From the NCBI RefSeq assembly GCF_014649115.1, contig NZ_BMSK01000015.1, forward strand, positions 186,001 through 250,000: a DNA stretch of 64,000 nucleotides. The letters are read 5' to 3'. Of the stretch, positions 35,280 through 44,828 are shown piece by piece. Under the pieces are notes generated by a model. It saw only the letters and a program-made list of their open reading frames with translations. It did not search any database and was not told the DNA's origin. The position numbers were made by a program, and so were the translations under genes. Positions within the stretch are counted from its first letter, which is position 1. Every line of letters starts with the position of its first letter. This stretch comes from Streptomyces eurythermus (GTDB taxonomy: Bacteria > Actinomycetota > Actinomycetes > Streptomycetales > Streptomycetaceae).

Positions 35280-35804
35280 TCAGTCCGGCTGGGCCACCCG
35301 CGCCCGCTCGCCGACCCGGGTCCGGGTGGCCACCAGCTGCCCGTCCTGCGGATAGGCGTGCCAGGTGCGCCAGTGCACCTGGCCCTCGTGCCGCTGGGCC
35401 AGCATCGCGGTGAAGGCGTGCGGGCTGCCCGGGAAGACTCCGGCGAGGCCGTGCGGATGGTCGGAGACGAGGGCCAGCAGTTCCTGGGCGCGACCCGCGA
35501 ACGAGCCGGGGGTGAGCACCTCGACGCGGGCGGCGAACTCGTACTCCCAGTCGCCGACCCGTTTGGCGACGCCCAGCGGCAGTGGGGTGCTGGAGCCCGG
35601 GATGCACGCGACCGTCTCCGAGCAGTTGCCGCGCTCCTCCTCCAGGAGCACCTGGTGGGAGGCGCCGAGCAGCCGCAACTGGAGTCTGGCGCCGGTGAGT
35701 TCGAGGTCGAGGGTGGCCAGGGCGGGCAGCGGTTCACGGCCCAGGGCCCAGGCGAGGTCGGCAGCGCGCGTATCGGTGTAGGAGGTGTTCAGGGTCGTGA
35801 GCAT
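35280..35804 (-). CDS. DUF2617 family protein
   Basis: A 174-residue soluble protein recognised as DUF2617 (TSYTDTRAADLAWALGREPLPALA opening, LQLRLLGASHQVLLE, HWRTWHAYPQDGQLV). Function unknown; it accompanies the membrane spermidine-synthase-like gene, 111 bases downstream on the same strand, and may act with it. GGAG lies seven bases before the ATG. Confidence 0.85.
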   Translation of the reverse strand: MLTTLNTSYTDTRAADLAWALGREPLPALATLDLELTGARLQLRLLGASHQVLLEEERGNCSETVACIPGSSTPLPLGVAKRVGDWEYEFAARVEVLTPGSFAGRAQELLALVSDHPHGLAGVFPGSPHAFTAMLAQRHEGQVHWRTWHAYPQDGQLVATRTRVGERARVAQPD

Positions 35805-35921
35805 GGATCGGCTCCGCTAACACGCATTGGGGGGAAATCAGCCAATTTCAGCCCAGCCGGCCCGGCCGGAATGCGGAGTCAGGGGGCGTTCGAGGGGCTG
35901 CGTTGGCGTTTAGAGGGAACC

Positions 35922-36026
35922 ATGAACAAGGCTGTCGCCACAGGGTTTTTACCCAACTTCATTGGGTTTCCATCCCTCGGGGGGCTCACAGCTCACGTGT
36001 TCAACTACGGCGTGCGCCGGTCGTGA
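35922..36026 (+). CDS. Candidate 34-residue small ORF
   Basis: In the 325-base gap 35805-36129 an ATG preceded by AGAGGGAACC opens a 34-codon frame encoding an aromatic, hydrophobic peptide (starts MNKAVATGFLPNFIGF, ends in VRRS). The stretch is richer in A/T than its surroundings and also contains the inverted repeat ACCCAA-CTTCA-TTGGGT, so it could instead be a regulatory RNA or promoter element. I do not recognise the peptide. No other gene is seen in this gap. Confidence 0.3.
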   Translation: MNKAVATGFLPNFIGFPSLGGLTAHVFNYGVRRS

Positions 36027-36034
36027 ATAAGACA

Positions 36035-36076
36035 CGCCGGGCGCCTGCCGGATCTCTGTCCGGCGGACGCCCGGCG
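36035..36076. terminator. Strong hairpin terminator
   Basis: Outer stem CGCCGGGCG / CGCCCGGCG (36035-36043 with 36068-36076) enclosing a nested GCCGG / CCGGC stem. It lies 54 bases downstream of the Cys/His-rich gene on the minus strand and is followed there by TGTCTTATTC. Confidence 0.75.
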
Positions 36077-36129
36077 CGGTGCGGCCCGGATGCGGTTCCC
36101 CCTCTCTCCGGGAGGCCGGCTGCCCCGTG

Positions 36130-36483
36130 TCAGCCGCCTCCCCCGCATCCGCCCCCGCCACCGCCGCACGACGAGCCCCCGCCGCACGACGAACCGCCGC
36201 CGCAGGACGAGCCCCCGCCACAGGAGTGCCCCCCGTGCCCGTGTCCCCCGTGGTGCCCGCCGTGGTGCCCGGACGAGCCGGAGTCACCGCCGGTCCACCA
36301 GCTGTCCGACGCCGAGCCGCCGTAGACCGATGCCGACGAGGACGACGAGGACGACGACCCGCGGTACGCCCCGCCGCGTCCGCGGCCCCTGCCGCGCGCC
36401 GGCCTCGTCCGCCGGTTCCCGCGCCTCCCGCCCAGCGCGATGAACGCCACCAGGATCACCGCCAGGATGATGCCCACGATCAT
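36130..36483 (-). CDS. Small membrane protein with Ser, His/Gly and Cys/Gly repeats
   Basis: 117 residues. An N-terminal hydrophobic helix (about 2-17, IVGIILAVILVAFIALG) is followed by an Arg/Gly-rich stretch, a run of eight Ser, a His/Gly-rich segment (GHHGGHHGGHGHGGH) and four CGGGSS units ending in a Gly/Cys tail. The layout resembles metal-binding or cross-linking tails, but no family is recognised. Intrinsic disorder is certain for most of the length. It is a real gene candidate because the membrane helix, start and terminator fit; the tail is encoded by a short GC-rich repeat that could vary in copy number. Confidence 0.6.
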   Translation of the reverse strand: MIVGIILAVILVAFIALGGRRGNRRTRPARGRGRGRGGAYRGSSSSSSSSASVYGGSASDSWWTGGDSGSSGHHGGHHGGHGHGGHSCGGGSSCGGGSSCGGGSSCGGGGGGCGGGG

Positions 36484-36633
36484 GGCGCCACCCTCCTTCC
36501 GTTCCCCCGAAGCGGCCCCCCGTGGGCGCCTCGTCTGTCACCGCCTCTCGCGCGGTGCCGGGGAATTGCCCGGCCGTGCCGGCGGCCAAAGCAGAGTTGA
36601 GGAACTCCAGAGCTTGAGCGCAGGATGACGGGC

Positions 36634-37809
36634 ATGACCTCCAGCGCACGCCCTCATCTCAACCGCCGGCTCGCCGAGTTCGGGACCACGATCTTCGCCG
36701 AGATGTCGGCGCTCGCCGTGGCGACCGGGTCGATCAACCTGGGCCAGGGCTTCCCGGACACCGACGGCCCCGAGGAGATCCGGGAGGCCGCCGTGCGGGC
36801 GCTGCGCGACGGGCGCGGCAACCAGTACCCGCCGGGCCCCGGCGTCCCCGAGCTGCGCACCGCGATCGCCGCGCACCAGCTGCGCCGCTACGGCCTGGCC
36901 TACGACCCCGACACCGAGGTGCTGGTCACGGCGGGCGCGACGGAGGCGATCGCCGCCGCGCTGCTGGCGCTGGTCGAGCCGGGGGACGAGGTGGTGGCGC
37001 TGGAGCCGTACTACGACTCGTACGCGGCGAGCATCGCGATGGCGGGCGGCCGGCGGGTGCCGGTGACCCTGCGGCCGCACGAGGGCCGCTTCCGGCTGGA
37101 CCTGGACGAGCTGCGCGCGGCCGTCACCGACCGCACCCGGCTGCTGCTGGTCAACACCCCGCACAACCCGACCGGCACCGTCCTCACCCGCGCCGAGCTG
37201 GCCGCCGTCGCCGAGCTGGCGGTCGAGCGGGACCTGCTGGTGGTGACCGACGAGGTCTACGAGCACCTGGTCTTCGACGACGCCGAGCACCTGCCGCTCG
37301 CCACGTTCCCGGGGATGCGCGAGCGCACGGTGAGCATCGGTTCGGCGGGCAAGACCTATTCGTTCACGGGCTGGAAGGTCGGCTGGGTGACGGCCGCGCC
37401 GGAGCTGGTCCGCGCGGTCCGCTCGGCCAAGCAGTTCCTGACCTACGTCGCCTCCGGCCCCTTCCAGTACGCGGTCGCCGAGGCGCTCGCGCTGCCCGAC
37501 TCCTACTACGAGGAGTTCCGCCGGGGCATGCTGGCCCGCCGGGAGATCCTCGCCGAGGGGCTCACGGCGGCCGGGTTCGAGGTGTTCCGCCCGGCCGGCA
37601 CCTACTTCATCACCACCGACATCCGGCCGCTCGGCGAGAAGGACGGCTTCGCCTTCTGCCGGGCCCTGCCGGAGCGGGCGGGCGTGGTGGCCATCCCGAA
37701 CGCGGTCTTCTACGACGACCGGCAGGCGGGGGCGCCGTTCGTACGGTTCGCCTTCTGCAAGCGCGAGGAGGTGCTGCGGGAGGCCGCGCAGCGGCTGCGC
37801 TCCATGTGA
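36634..37809 (+). CDS. Class I/II PLP-dependent aminotransferase
   Basis: About 391 residues, fold type I. Motifs: INLGQGFPDTDGP, TAGATEAIAAALLALV, NTPHNPTGTVL with Asn for the PLP ring, TDEVYEHLVFD with Asp/Tyr, and Schiff-base Lys in GSAGKTYSFTGWKVGW; Arg in VRFAFCK binds the substrate carboxylate. Closest types by sequence are N-succinyldiaminopimelate or kynurenine/glutamine aminotransferases; the exact substrate is open. ATG 36634 is chosen because AGGA lies eight bases upstream; an ATG at 36625 has no proper site. Confidence 0.9.
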   Translation: MTSSARPHLNRRLAEFGTTIFAEMSALAVATGSINLGQGFPDTDGPEEIREAAVRALRDGRGNQYPPGPGVPELRTAIAAHQLRRYGLAYDPDTEVLVTAGATEAIAAALLALVEPGDEVVALEPYYDSYAASIAMAGGRRVPVTLRPHEGRFRLDLDELRAAVTDRTRLLLVNTPHNPTGTVLTRAELAAVAELAVERDLLVVTDEVYEHLVFDDAEHLPLATFPGMRERTVSIGSAGKTYSFTGWKVGWVTAAPELVRAVRSAKQFLTYVASGPFQYAVAEALALPDSYYEEFRRGMLARREILAEGLTAAGFEVFRPAGTYFITTDIRPLGEKDGFAFCRALPERAGVVAIPNAVFYDDRQAGAPFVRFAFCKREEVLREAAQRLRSM

Positions 37810-37863
37810 GCGCGGTGCAGCGTCCGGCCGGGGGCACGGCCCCGGCCGGAGCGGGGGACCGTC

Positions 37864-38397
37864 TTACTCGGCGTCGCCCTCGGGCGTCTCGCCCTCGCCG
37901 CCCTCCGGGTCCAGGCCGAGCTGCTCCACCAGCCACTTGTCGAACTCGATCGCGGCCCGCACCCAGCTGACCGTGGAGGAGACGAAGTGGTTGATGTCGA
38001 CGCCCGTGCCGATCAGCATCTGGGCCTCGCCGATCAGCCGGACGGTGCCGTCCTCGTGGGTGTGGGTGTACACCTTGGGCCACAGGGTGCGGCGGTTCCA
38101 CTCGTCCACGGTCTCCAGCAGCCGCGGCTTGTCCTCGATGGCGTGCGGGCGGTCGAAGAAGGTCCGCACCGAGAAGATGGCCTGTTCGGGCTCGTCCCCG
38201 CGGAACATGAAGTAGGTGCGGAACTGCTCCCACGGCGCGACGAGGTCACCCTCCTCGTCGACGACGTACTTCAGCTCCATCTGGTCGAGAAGCTGCTTCA
38301 CCAGGTCCTGATCCGGGAGGACGGGGCCCGCCGGTCCTTGGGGCTGCGGTTCGGGCTGGCCCCCGAAGTTCGGAATCGAGGACGGGTCGATGCTCAC
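37864..38397 (-). CDS. YbjN domain protein
   Basis: 177 residues, YbjN/type III secretion chaperone-like fold: LVKQLLDQMELKYVVDEEGDLV, FRTYFMFRGDEPEQAIFSVRTFFDRP and ETVDEWNRRTLWPKVYTHTHEDGTVRLIGEAQM are the family blocks. The first 35 residues are Pro/Gln/Gly-rich and the C-terminus is Glu/Gly-rich. GTG 38397 has GAAGGG nine bases upstream. YbjN proteins have no agreed molecular role in actinobacteria. The clpB gene follows on the same strand 112 bases... upstream of which no shared promoter is apparent. Confidence 0.82.
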   Translation of the reverse strand: MSIDPSSIPNFGGQPEPQPQGPAGPVLPDQDLVKQLLDQMELKYVVDEEGDLVAPWEQFRTYFMFRGDEPEQAIFSVRTFFDRPHAIEDKPRLLETVDEWNRRTLWPKVYTHTHEDGTVRLIGEAQMLIGTGVDINHFVSSTVSWVRAAIEFDKWLVEQLGLDPEGGEGETPEGDAE

Positions 38398-38581
38398 CGT
38401 GTTTTTCCCTTCATGCGGATGCCGCCATCCTCCCCCATGCGGGGAGGGGCGTGGCAAGCCCCGACCCACCGCTCAGCCCTGAGCTGAAGGGCCGTGTCAG
38501 AGCGCTCGGCTCCGGGCCGGGGTGCCAGGGGAGACCGCTCGGCCCCGGGCCGGGTCCCCCGGCCCGGGGCCGAAGGGCGCG

Positions 38582-41179
<2,598 letters not shown>

Positions 41180-41235
41180 GTCTGCGTTCTCCTCCTCGAC
41201 CGCTTCCCAGTGCTGACTTAACCAGCGTACACAAA

Positions 41236-41256
41236 GTTGAGTCTATTCCACTCAAG
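41236..41256. promoter_or_regulatory. HAIR element (HspR operator) for clpB
   Basis: GTTGAGT-N7-ACTCAAG, one mismatch from the HAIR consensus CTTGAGT-N7-ACTCAAG. It lies between clpB (ATG at 41179) and the divergent PPOX gene (ATG at 41293). A possible -10 (TACGCT on the minus strand) lies just downstream of it toward clpB. Confidence 0.9.
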
Positions 41257-41292
41257 CTTCGAACGGGAGTACCGACGGGCTAGGTTGCGCGC

Positions 41293-41706
41293 ATGACGAG
41301 GAACTCCGCGGACCCGTCCGCTCCCGACGAGTCGCACCTCGCCTTCTGGCGCGAACGGCATCTGTGCACCCTGACGACGCTGCGCCCGGACGGCAGCCCG
41401 CACGTGGTCCCGGTGGGGGTGACGTACGAGGCCGGGGCCCGGCTGGCCCGGGTGATCACCAGCGGGACCAGCGCGAAGGCCCGGTACGTGGCGGCGGCCG
41501 GCGAGGCGGGCGCCCGGGTCGCGGTGTGCCAGGTGGACGGCCGGCGCTGGGCGACGCTGGAGGGGCGGGCGCGGGTGCGGACCGAGCCGGAGCGGGTGGC
41601 CGAGGCGGAGCGGCGCTACGCCGAGCGCTACCAGCGCGCGCCCCGGCCGAATCCGGCGCGCGTGGTGATCGAGATCGAGGTCTCCCGGATGCTCGGCAAC
41701 GCCTGA
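41293..41706 (+). CDS. PPOX-class, probably F420-dependent, flavin-like oxidoreductase
   Basis: A 137-residue split-barrel protein of the pyridoxamine-phosphate-oxidase superfamily. The opening LAFWRERHLCTLTTLRPDGSPHVVPVGVTYE is typical of TIGR03618-type F420-dependent members in actinobacteria. Substrate unknown. TAGGTT (41281-41286) lies six bases before the ATG, so the mRNA is likely leaderless. It shares its upstream region with clpB, and the HAIR lies about 24 bases upstream of this -10, so HspR could affect both. Confidence 0.85.
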   Translation: MTRNSADPSAPDESHLAFWRERHLCTLTTLRPDGSPHVVPVGVTYEAGARLARVITSGTSAKARYVAAAGEAGARVAVCQVDGRRWATLEGRARVRTEPERVAEAERRYAERYQRAPRPNPARVVIEIEVSRMLGNA

Positions 41707-41767
41707 TGAACGGCGATTTTCGGCCAGCATGGAAATGTCTGCATACCTCGATATATCCCCGCAAACG

Positions 41768-41808
41768 GCAGCGGCGTCACCGTGTTCAGGTCACGGTGAC
41801 GCCGCTGC
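41768..41808. terminator. Perfect 17-bp hairpin terminator
   Basis: A perfect 17-bp inverted repeat (41768-41784 with 41792-41808, outer bases GCAGCGGCG / CGCCGCTGC) with a seven-base loop, between the convergent PPOX and Rieske-like genes. It should stop transcription from both sides. Confidence 0.85.
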
Positions 41809-41851
41809 GGGGGGAAGCGCCTGAGCGATCTTTTACGACGGGGGAATCGCG

Positions 41852-42187
41852 TCAGGCACTGCGGGGGGTGGCCGAGATGGTCCTCAGGTCGGAGTCCGTC
41901 GGCTCGGAGAGCCGGTGGTCCCGCTGGTCCAGGTTCACAAAGATCATTCCGTACCGGATGGCACACCGCACCGGCTGCGGGGCGCCACGCGGCCTGCGCA
42001 GGCACCGGTACGCCCGCACGTCGCCGTCCTCGTCCCGGGTGACGACGACCGGTTCACCGAACACGGTCACCATCAGCGAATCACCGCTGTGGGGGATGGC
42101 GGTGACCAGGTCGATGAAATGCCAGCCGGACCGGTAGGCGGTGGCCATTTCGCGACGGAAGGAGCGGTCGTCGGGTGGAGTTGTCAT
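41852..42187 (-). CDS. Small Rieske-oxygenase-like protein with altered cluster ligands
   Basis: 111 residues. WHFIDLVTAIP, GEPVVVTRDEDGDVRAYRC and IRYGMIFVNLD closely resemble the Rieske domain of ring-hydroxylating oxygenases, but the protein ends there. The CxH and CxxH ligand motifs read C62-L-R64 and C75-A-I-R78, so both Cys are kept, both His are Arg, and the spacing is shortened. A normal Rieske cluster is therefore unlikely. Its ATG overlaps the stop of the DSSW peptide gene by four bases (42184-42187), so the two are coupled. Role unknown; the resemblance is my own reading and needs a profile check. Confidence 0.6.
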   Translation of the reverse strand: MTTPPDDRSFRREMATAYRSGWHFIDLVTAIPHSGDSLMVTVFGEPVVVTRDEDGDVRAYRCLRRPRGAPQPVRCAIRYGMIFVNLDQRDHRLSEPTDSDLRTISATPRSA

Positions 42188-42441
42188 GACTCCACGGCCC
42201 AACTGCTGTCCGCGGGGGGGACCCACGAGCTGTCGCCCGGGACATCGGACGCCACGATCACCCAGCTGCTGTCACCGGCGCCGGCGCCAGCAGCGGCCTG
42301 TACGCGCCAACTGCTGTCCTGAGCGACAGCATCCTTCGTCCCCGCATGACCGGTCAGTACGCCGAAGGCCAAGGCGGCGGAGAAGGCGGCGACAAGCGCC
42401 GAGCGAAGCATTGTCTTATGCATAGTCGGCTTCGTCCTCAT
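42184..42441 (-). CDS. Exported peptide with four DSSW repeats
   Basis: 85 residues from ATG 42441 (AGAGG upstream; ATGs at 42423 and 42414 are alternatives). A Sec-type signal is clear: basic N-region, hydrophobic MLRSALVAAFSAALAFGV, and possible cleavage after AVAQ. The mature part of about 45 residues contains DSSW four times (QDSSWRVQ, GDSSWVIV, GDSSWVPP, ADSSWAVES) separated by Ala/Gly/Val spacers. There are no Cys. It is coupled to the Rieske-like gene and diverges, across 92 bases, from a LuxR-type regulator. I know no named family; a signalling or precursor peptide is the best guess. Confidence 0.7.
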   Translation of the reverse strand: MRTKPTMHKTMLRSALVAAFSAALAFGVLTGHAGTKDAVAQDSSWRVQAAAGAGAGDSSWVIVASDVPGDSSWVPPADSSWAVES

Positions 42442-42533
42442 GTGAAGGTCACCTCTCCCCCGTCCGGATACGACGATGGCCCATTCCGGCACGTCATGGC
42501 CACACAAACGATGCATCATGTTCCTGCACGTTC

Positions 42534-43538
42534 ATGACCCTGGGGGGTGGAGATTTGGCGATAAACGAGATTAAACGGACACATCCCCACGGGCTGACCG
42601 ACCTGTGCCCGGAGGGGAGCCGTCTGTACGGGAACGCTCTCCGGACGGGCCGCATAGCCCGTGCCGACGTGGAGACCGCGCCCTGCCTGATGGAATTCGC
42701 CCTCCTCCACCCCGACCCCGACGACCCCAACTGGCTGCGCCCGGTGCCCCCGGCGATCGCCCTGGCCCAGCGGCTCAACCCGATCGAGCAGGAGATCAGC
42801 CAGCGCCGCCGGGAGTCCATCGAACTCGCCGACGCCTTCGAGCCGTTCATGCACATCAGTGCCCAGCCCACGGCGACCACCCACTCCATCACCGTGCTGG
42901 AAGGGCTTGACCGGATCAACGCGGCGCTGGATCTGGCCACCTCCCAGTGCCAGAGCGAGATGCTCACGGTCCAGCCGAGCCGCCGACGGCTCGAACACAC
43001 CCTCGCCAAGGCCCTGGAGCGCGACCGCCCGCTGATCGAGCGGGGCTGCCGCATCCGCACCCTCTACCAGCACCCCGCCCGCTACAGCCCCGAGACGCTG
43101 GCCTACGTGGCCCAGTTCGCCGACGGCAAGGTGGAGTACCGGACGATCGACGAACTGGCCGAGCGGCTGATCATCTGCGACGAGACGGTGGCCTTCATCC
43201 CCACCCGGGACGACGGGGAGATCGCGCTCGAACTGCGCCACCCCGGGCTCGTCCGCTATCTGATCAAGGTCTTCGAGTTCATGTGGGCCCGCGCGGTCCC
43301 GCTGAGCGCCGGCGCCCCCTACGAGACCGCCTCCGACGGCATCACCGAGGTCCAGCACTCCATAGCCAAGCTCCTGGTCGAGGGGCATGTGGACGAGGCC
43401 ATCGCCCGCCGCCTCGGCATGAACGTGCGCACCTGCCGGGCCCACATAGCCAAGCTGGCCCACGCCCTCGGCAGCGGCAGCCGCGCCCAGCTCGGCTATC
43501 TCATCGCCCAGTCCGGCATCCTGGACCGCGACCACTGA
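42534..43538 (+). CDS. LuxR-type regulator with TrmB/PLD-like sensor domain, copy A
   Basis: 334 residues. Residues 1-75 hold a LCPEGSRLYGNALRTGRIARADVETAPCL segment, the middle (about 110-265) is a TrmB/phospholipase-D-like region (ITVLEGLDRINAALD, EMLTVQPSRRR, VEYRTIDELAERLIICDETVAFIP), and the end (280-330) is a LuxR helix-turn-helix (IAKLLVEGHVDEAIARRLGMNVRTCRAHIAKL). It is a paralog of the next gene, with which it is convergent (15 bases apart). The ATG lacks a good ribosome site; a TTG at 42555 is an alternative. It probably responds to a small molecule or peptide. Confidence 0.85.
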   Translation: MTLGGGDLAINEIKRTHPHGLTDLCPEGSRLYGNALRTGRIARADVETAPCLMEFALLHPDPDDPNWLRPVPPAIALAQRLNPIEQEISQRRRESIELADAFEPFMHISAQPTATTHSITVLEGLDRINAALDLATSQCQSEMLTVQPSRRRLEHTLAKALERDRPLIERGCRIRTLYQHPARYSPETLAYVAQFADGKVEYRTIDELAERLIICDETVAFIPTRDDGEIALELRHPGLVRYLIKVFEFMWARAVPLSAGAPYETASDGITEVQHSIAKLLVEGHVDEAIARRLGMNVRTCRAHIAKLAHALGSGSRAQLGYLIAQSGILDRDH

Positions 43539-43553
43539 GCCGGCCCGCCCGGT

Positions 43554-44594
43554 TCAGCCCGCCGGGGGTTCCGGCTCCGCGCCGGCCATCGCCCCGGCCG
43601 GCCGGGGCGGACGGTGGCCGTCCAGGCCCACCTGGGCGATGCGCACACCGAGCTGGGTCCGGCTGGCCGCGCCCAGGGTCTCCGACAGCCGGGCGATGTG
43701 CGCCCGGCAGGTACGCACGCTGATGCCCAGCCGCTCGGCGATCACCGCGTCCTGGTGGCCCTCCGCCAGCAGCGCGGCGATGGACTGCTCCCGGTGCGAG
43801 ATCCCCTCGATGCCGGTGTCCGGCAGCGGCGCCGTCAGCGGGATGGCCAGCCGCCACAGCCGCTCGAAGACCGTCACCAGATACTCCACCAGCGCCGGGT
43901 GGCGCAGTTCCAGGGCCATCGTGCGGTCGGTGTTGGCGGGGATGAAGGCCACCGTGCGGTCGAAGAGGATCAGCCGGTCGATGACCTCGTCCAGGGTCCG
44001 GGCCTCCACCGTGTCGCCCATCAGCTCCAGGTAGTTCAGCAGCCCCTGCCCGTGCCGCGCCACATGCGTGTACAGGTCGCGCATCCGCACGCCCCGGCCG
44101 CGCAGCGCCAGCGCCCGGTGCAGGCCCTCGGTGAGCTCCGCCTCCCGGCGGATGCCGCCGGGCTGCACGGTGAGCACCTCGGTGGTGCAGGCCTCGGTCG
44201 CCTCGTCCATCGCGGCCTGGATGCGGGCCAGCCCGTCCAGGACCCGGATGGCGCTGCGCTCGGCCGGTGCCGCCAGGGCGTCCCGCTGCCGGCCCAGGCC
44301 CGCGTACCACTCGAACGCGGCCACCGCCGAGCCCACCCGCCGCTGGCTCGCGCTGACCTCGTCGTAGACCCCGCGCAGCAGCCGGGTCATGACCTCCTGC
44401 GGGGAGGTCGGCACCAGCCAGTCCATGTCGTCGGGATCGGGGTGCAGCAGCGCCAGGTCCAGCAGGCAGGGCACGGGCTCGGCGTCCGAGCGCGGCACCC
44501 GCCCCCGGCGCACGGCACGGGAGTACACCCGATCCCCGGCCTCACACAGCCGGTCGGCACCGTGAGGATGCTCCTCCGCCCCGTGCCCGGCCAT
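43554..44594 (-). CDS. LuxR-type regulator with TrmB/PLD-like sensor domain, copy B
   Basis: 346 residues from ATG 44594. Same architecture as copy A, with matching blocks: LCEAGDRVYSRAVRRGRVPRSDAEPVPCL, LLHPDPDD, VLTVQPGG, VEARTLDEVIDRLILFDRTVAFIP, LELRHPALVEYLVTVFERLWR and the C-terminal LLAEGHQDAVIAERLGISVRTCRAHIARL. An extra helical insertion and a Pro/Ala-rich tail distinguish it. The two genes share an inverted, tail-to-tail arrangement, which suggests duplication and inversion. Possible regulator of the DSSW locus or of the sugar-binding protein upstream of it. Confidence 0.85.
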   Translation of the reverse strand: MAGHGAEEHPHGADRLCEAGDRVYSRAVRRGRVPRSDAEPVPCLLDLALLHPDPDDMDWLVPTSPQEVMTRLLRGVYDEVSASQRRVGSAVAAFEWYAGLGRQRDALAAPAERSAIRVLDGLARIQAAMDEATEACTTEVLTVQPGGIRREAELTEGLHRALALRGRGVRMRDLYTHVARHGQGLLNYLELMGDTVEARTLDEVIDRLILFDRTVAFIPANTDRTMALELRHPALVEYLVTVFERLWRLAIPLTAPLPDTGIEGISHREQSIAALLAEGHQDAVIAERLGISVRTCRAHIARLSETLGAASRTQLGVRIAQVGLDGHRPPRPAGAMAGAEPEPPAG

Positions 44595-44761
44595 CGCCCA
44601 TTTCACCCCCGGTGTGCTGCCACTTCCGCAGCGCAACTATGCGCGGCGCCGACCGGGTCCGCAACACGGGTGCCCCGACGGCACCGCCCAAGTGGTCCCG
44701 TTCCGCCCGGGTTTGCGTGGTGCTCGGCCTTCACATCACATCAGGACGGGGGTGGCGGCGC

Positions 44762-44785
44762 ACCGGCGGCTCCGGCACCGCCGGT
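44762..44785. terminator. Hairpin 3' of the sugar-binding lipoprotein gene
   Basis: 8-bp stem ACCGGCGG / CCGCCGGT with an eight-base loop, 44 bases downstream of the lipoprotein stop on the minus strand. There is no clear T-run, so moderate evidence. The remaining bases between 44595 and 44828 show no gene. Confidence 0.5.
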
Positions 44786-44828
44786 CACGCACCGGACCGG
44801 CTCACCACCGGTTCACGCACAGGTCCGG

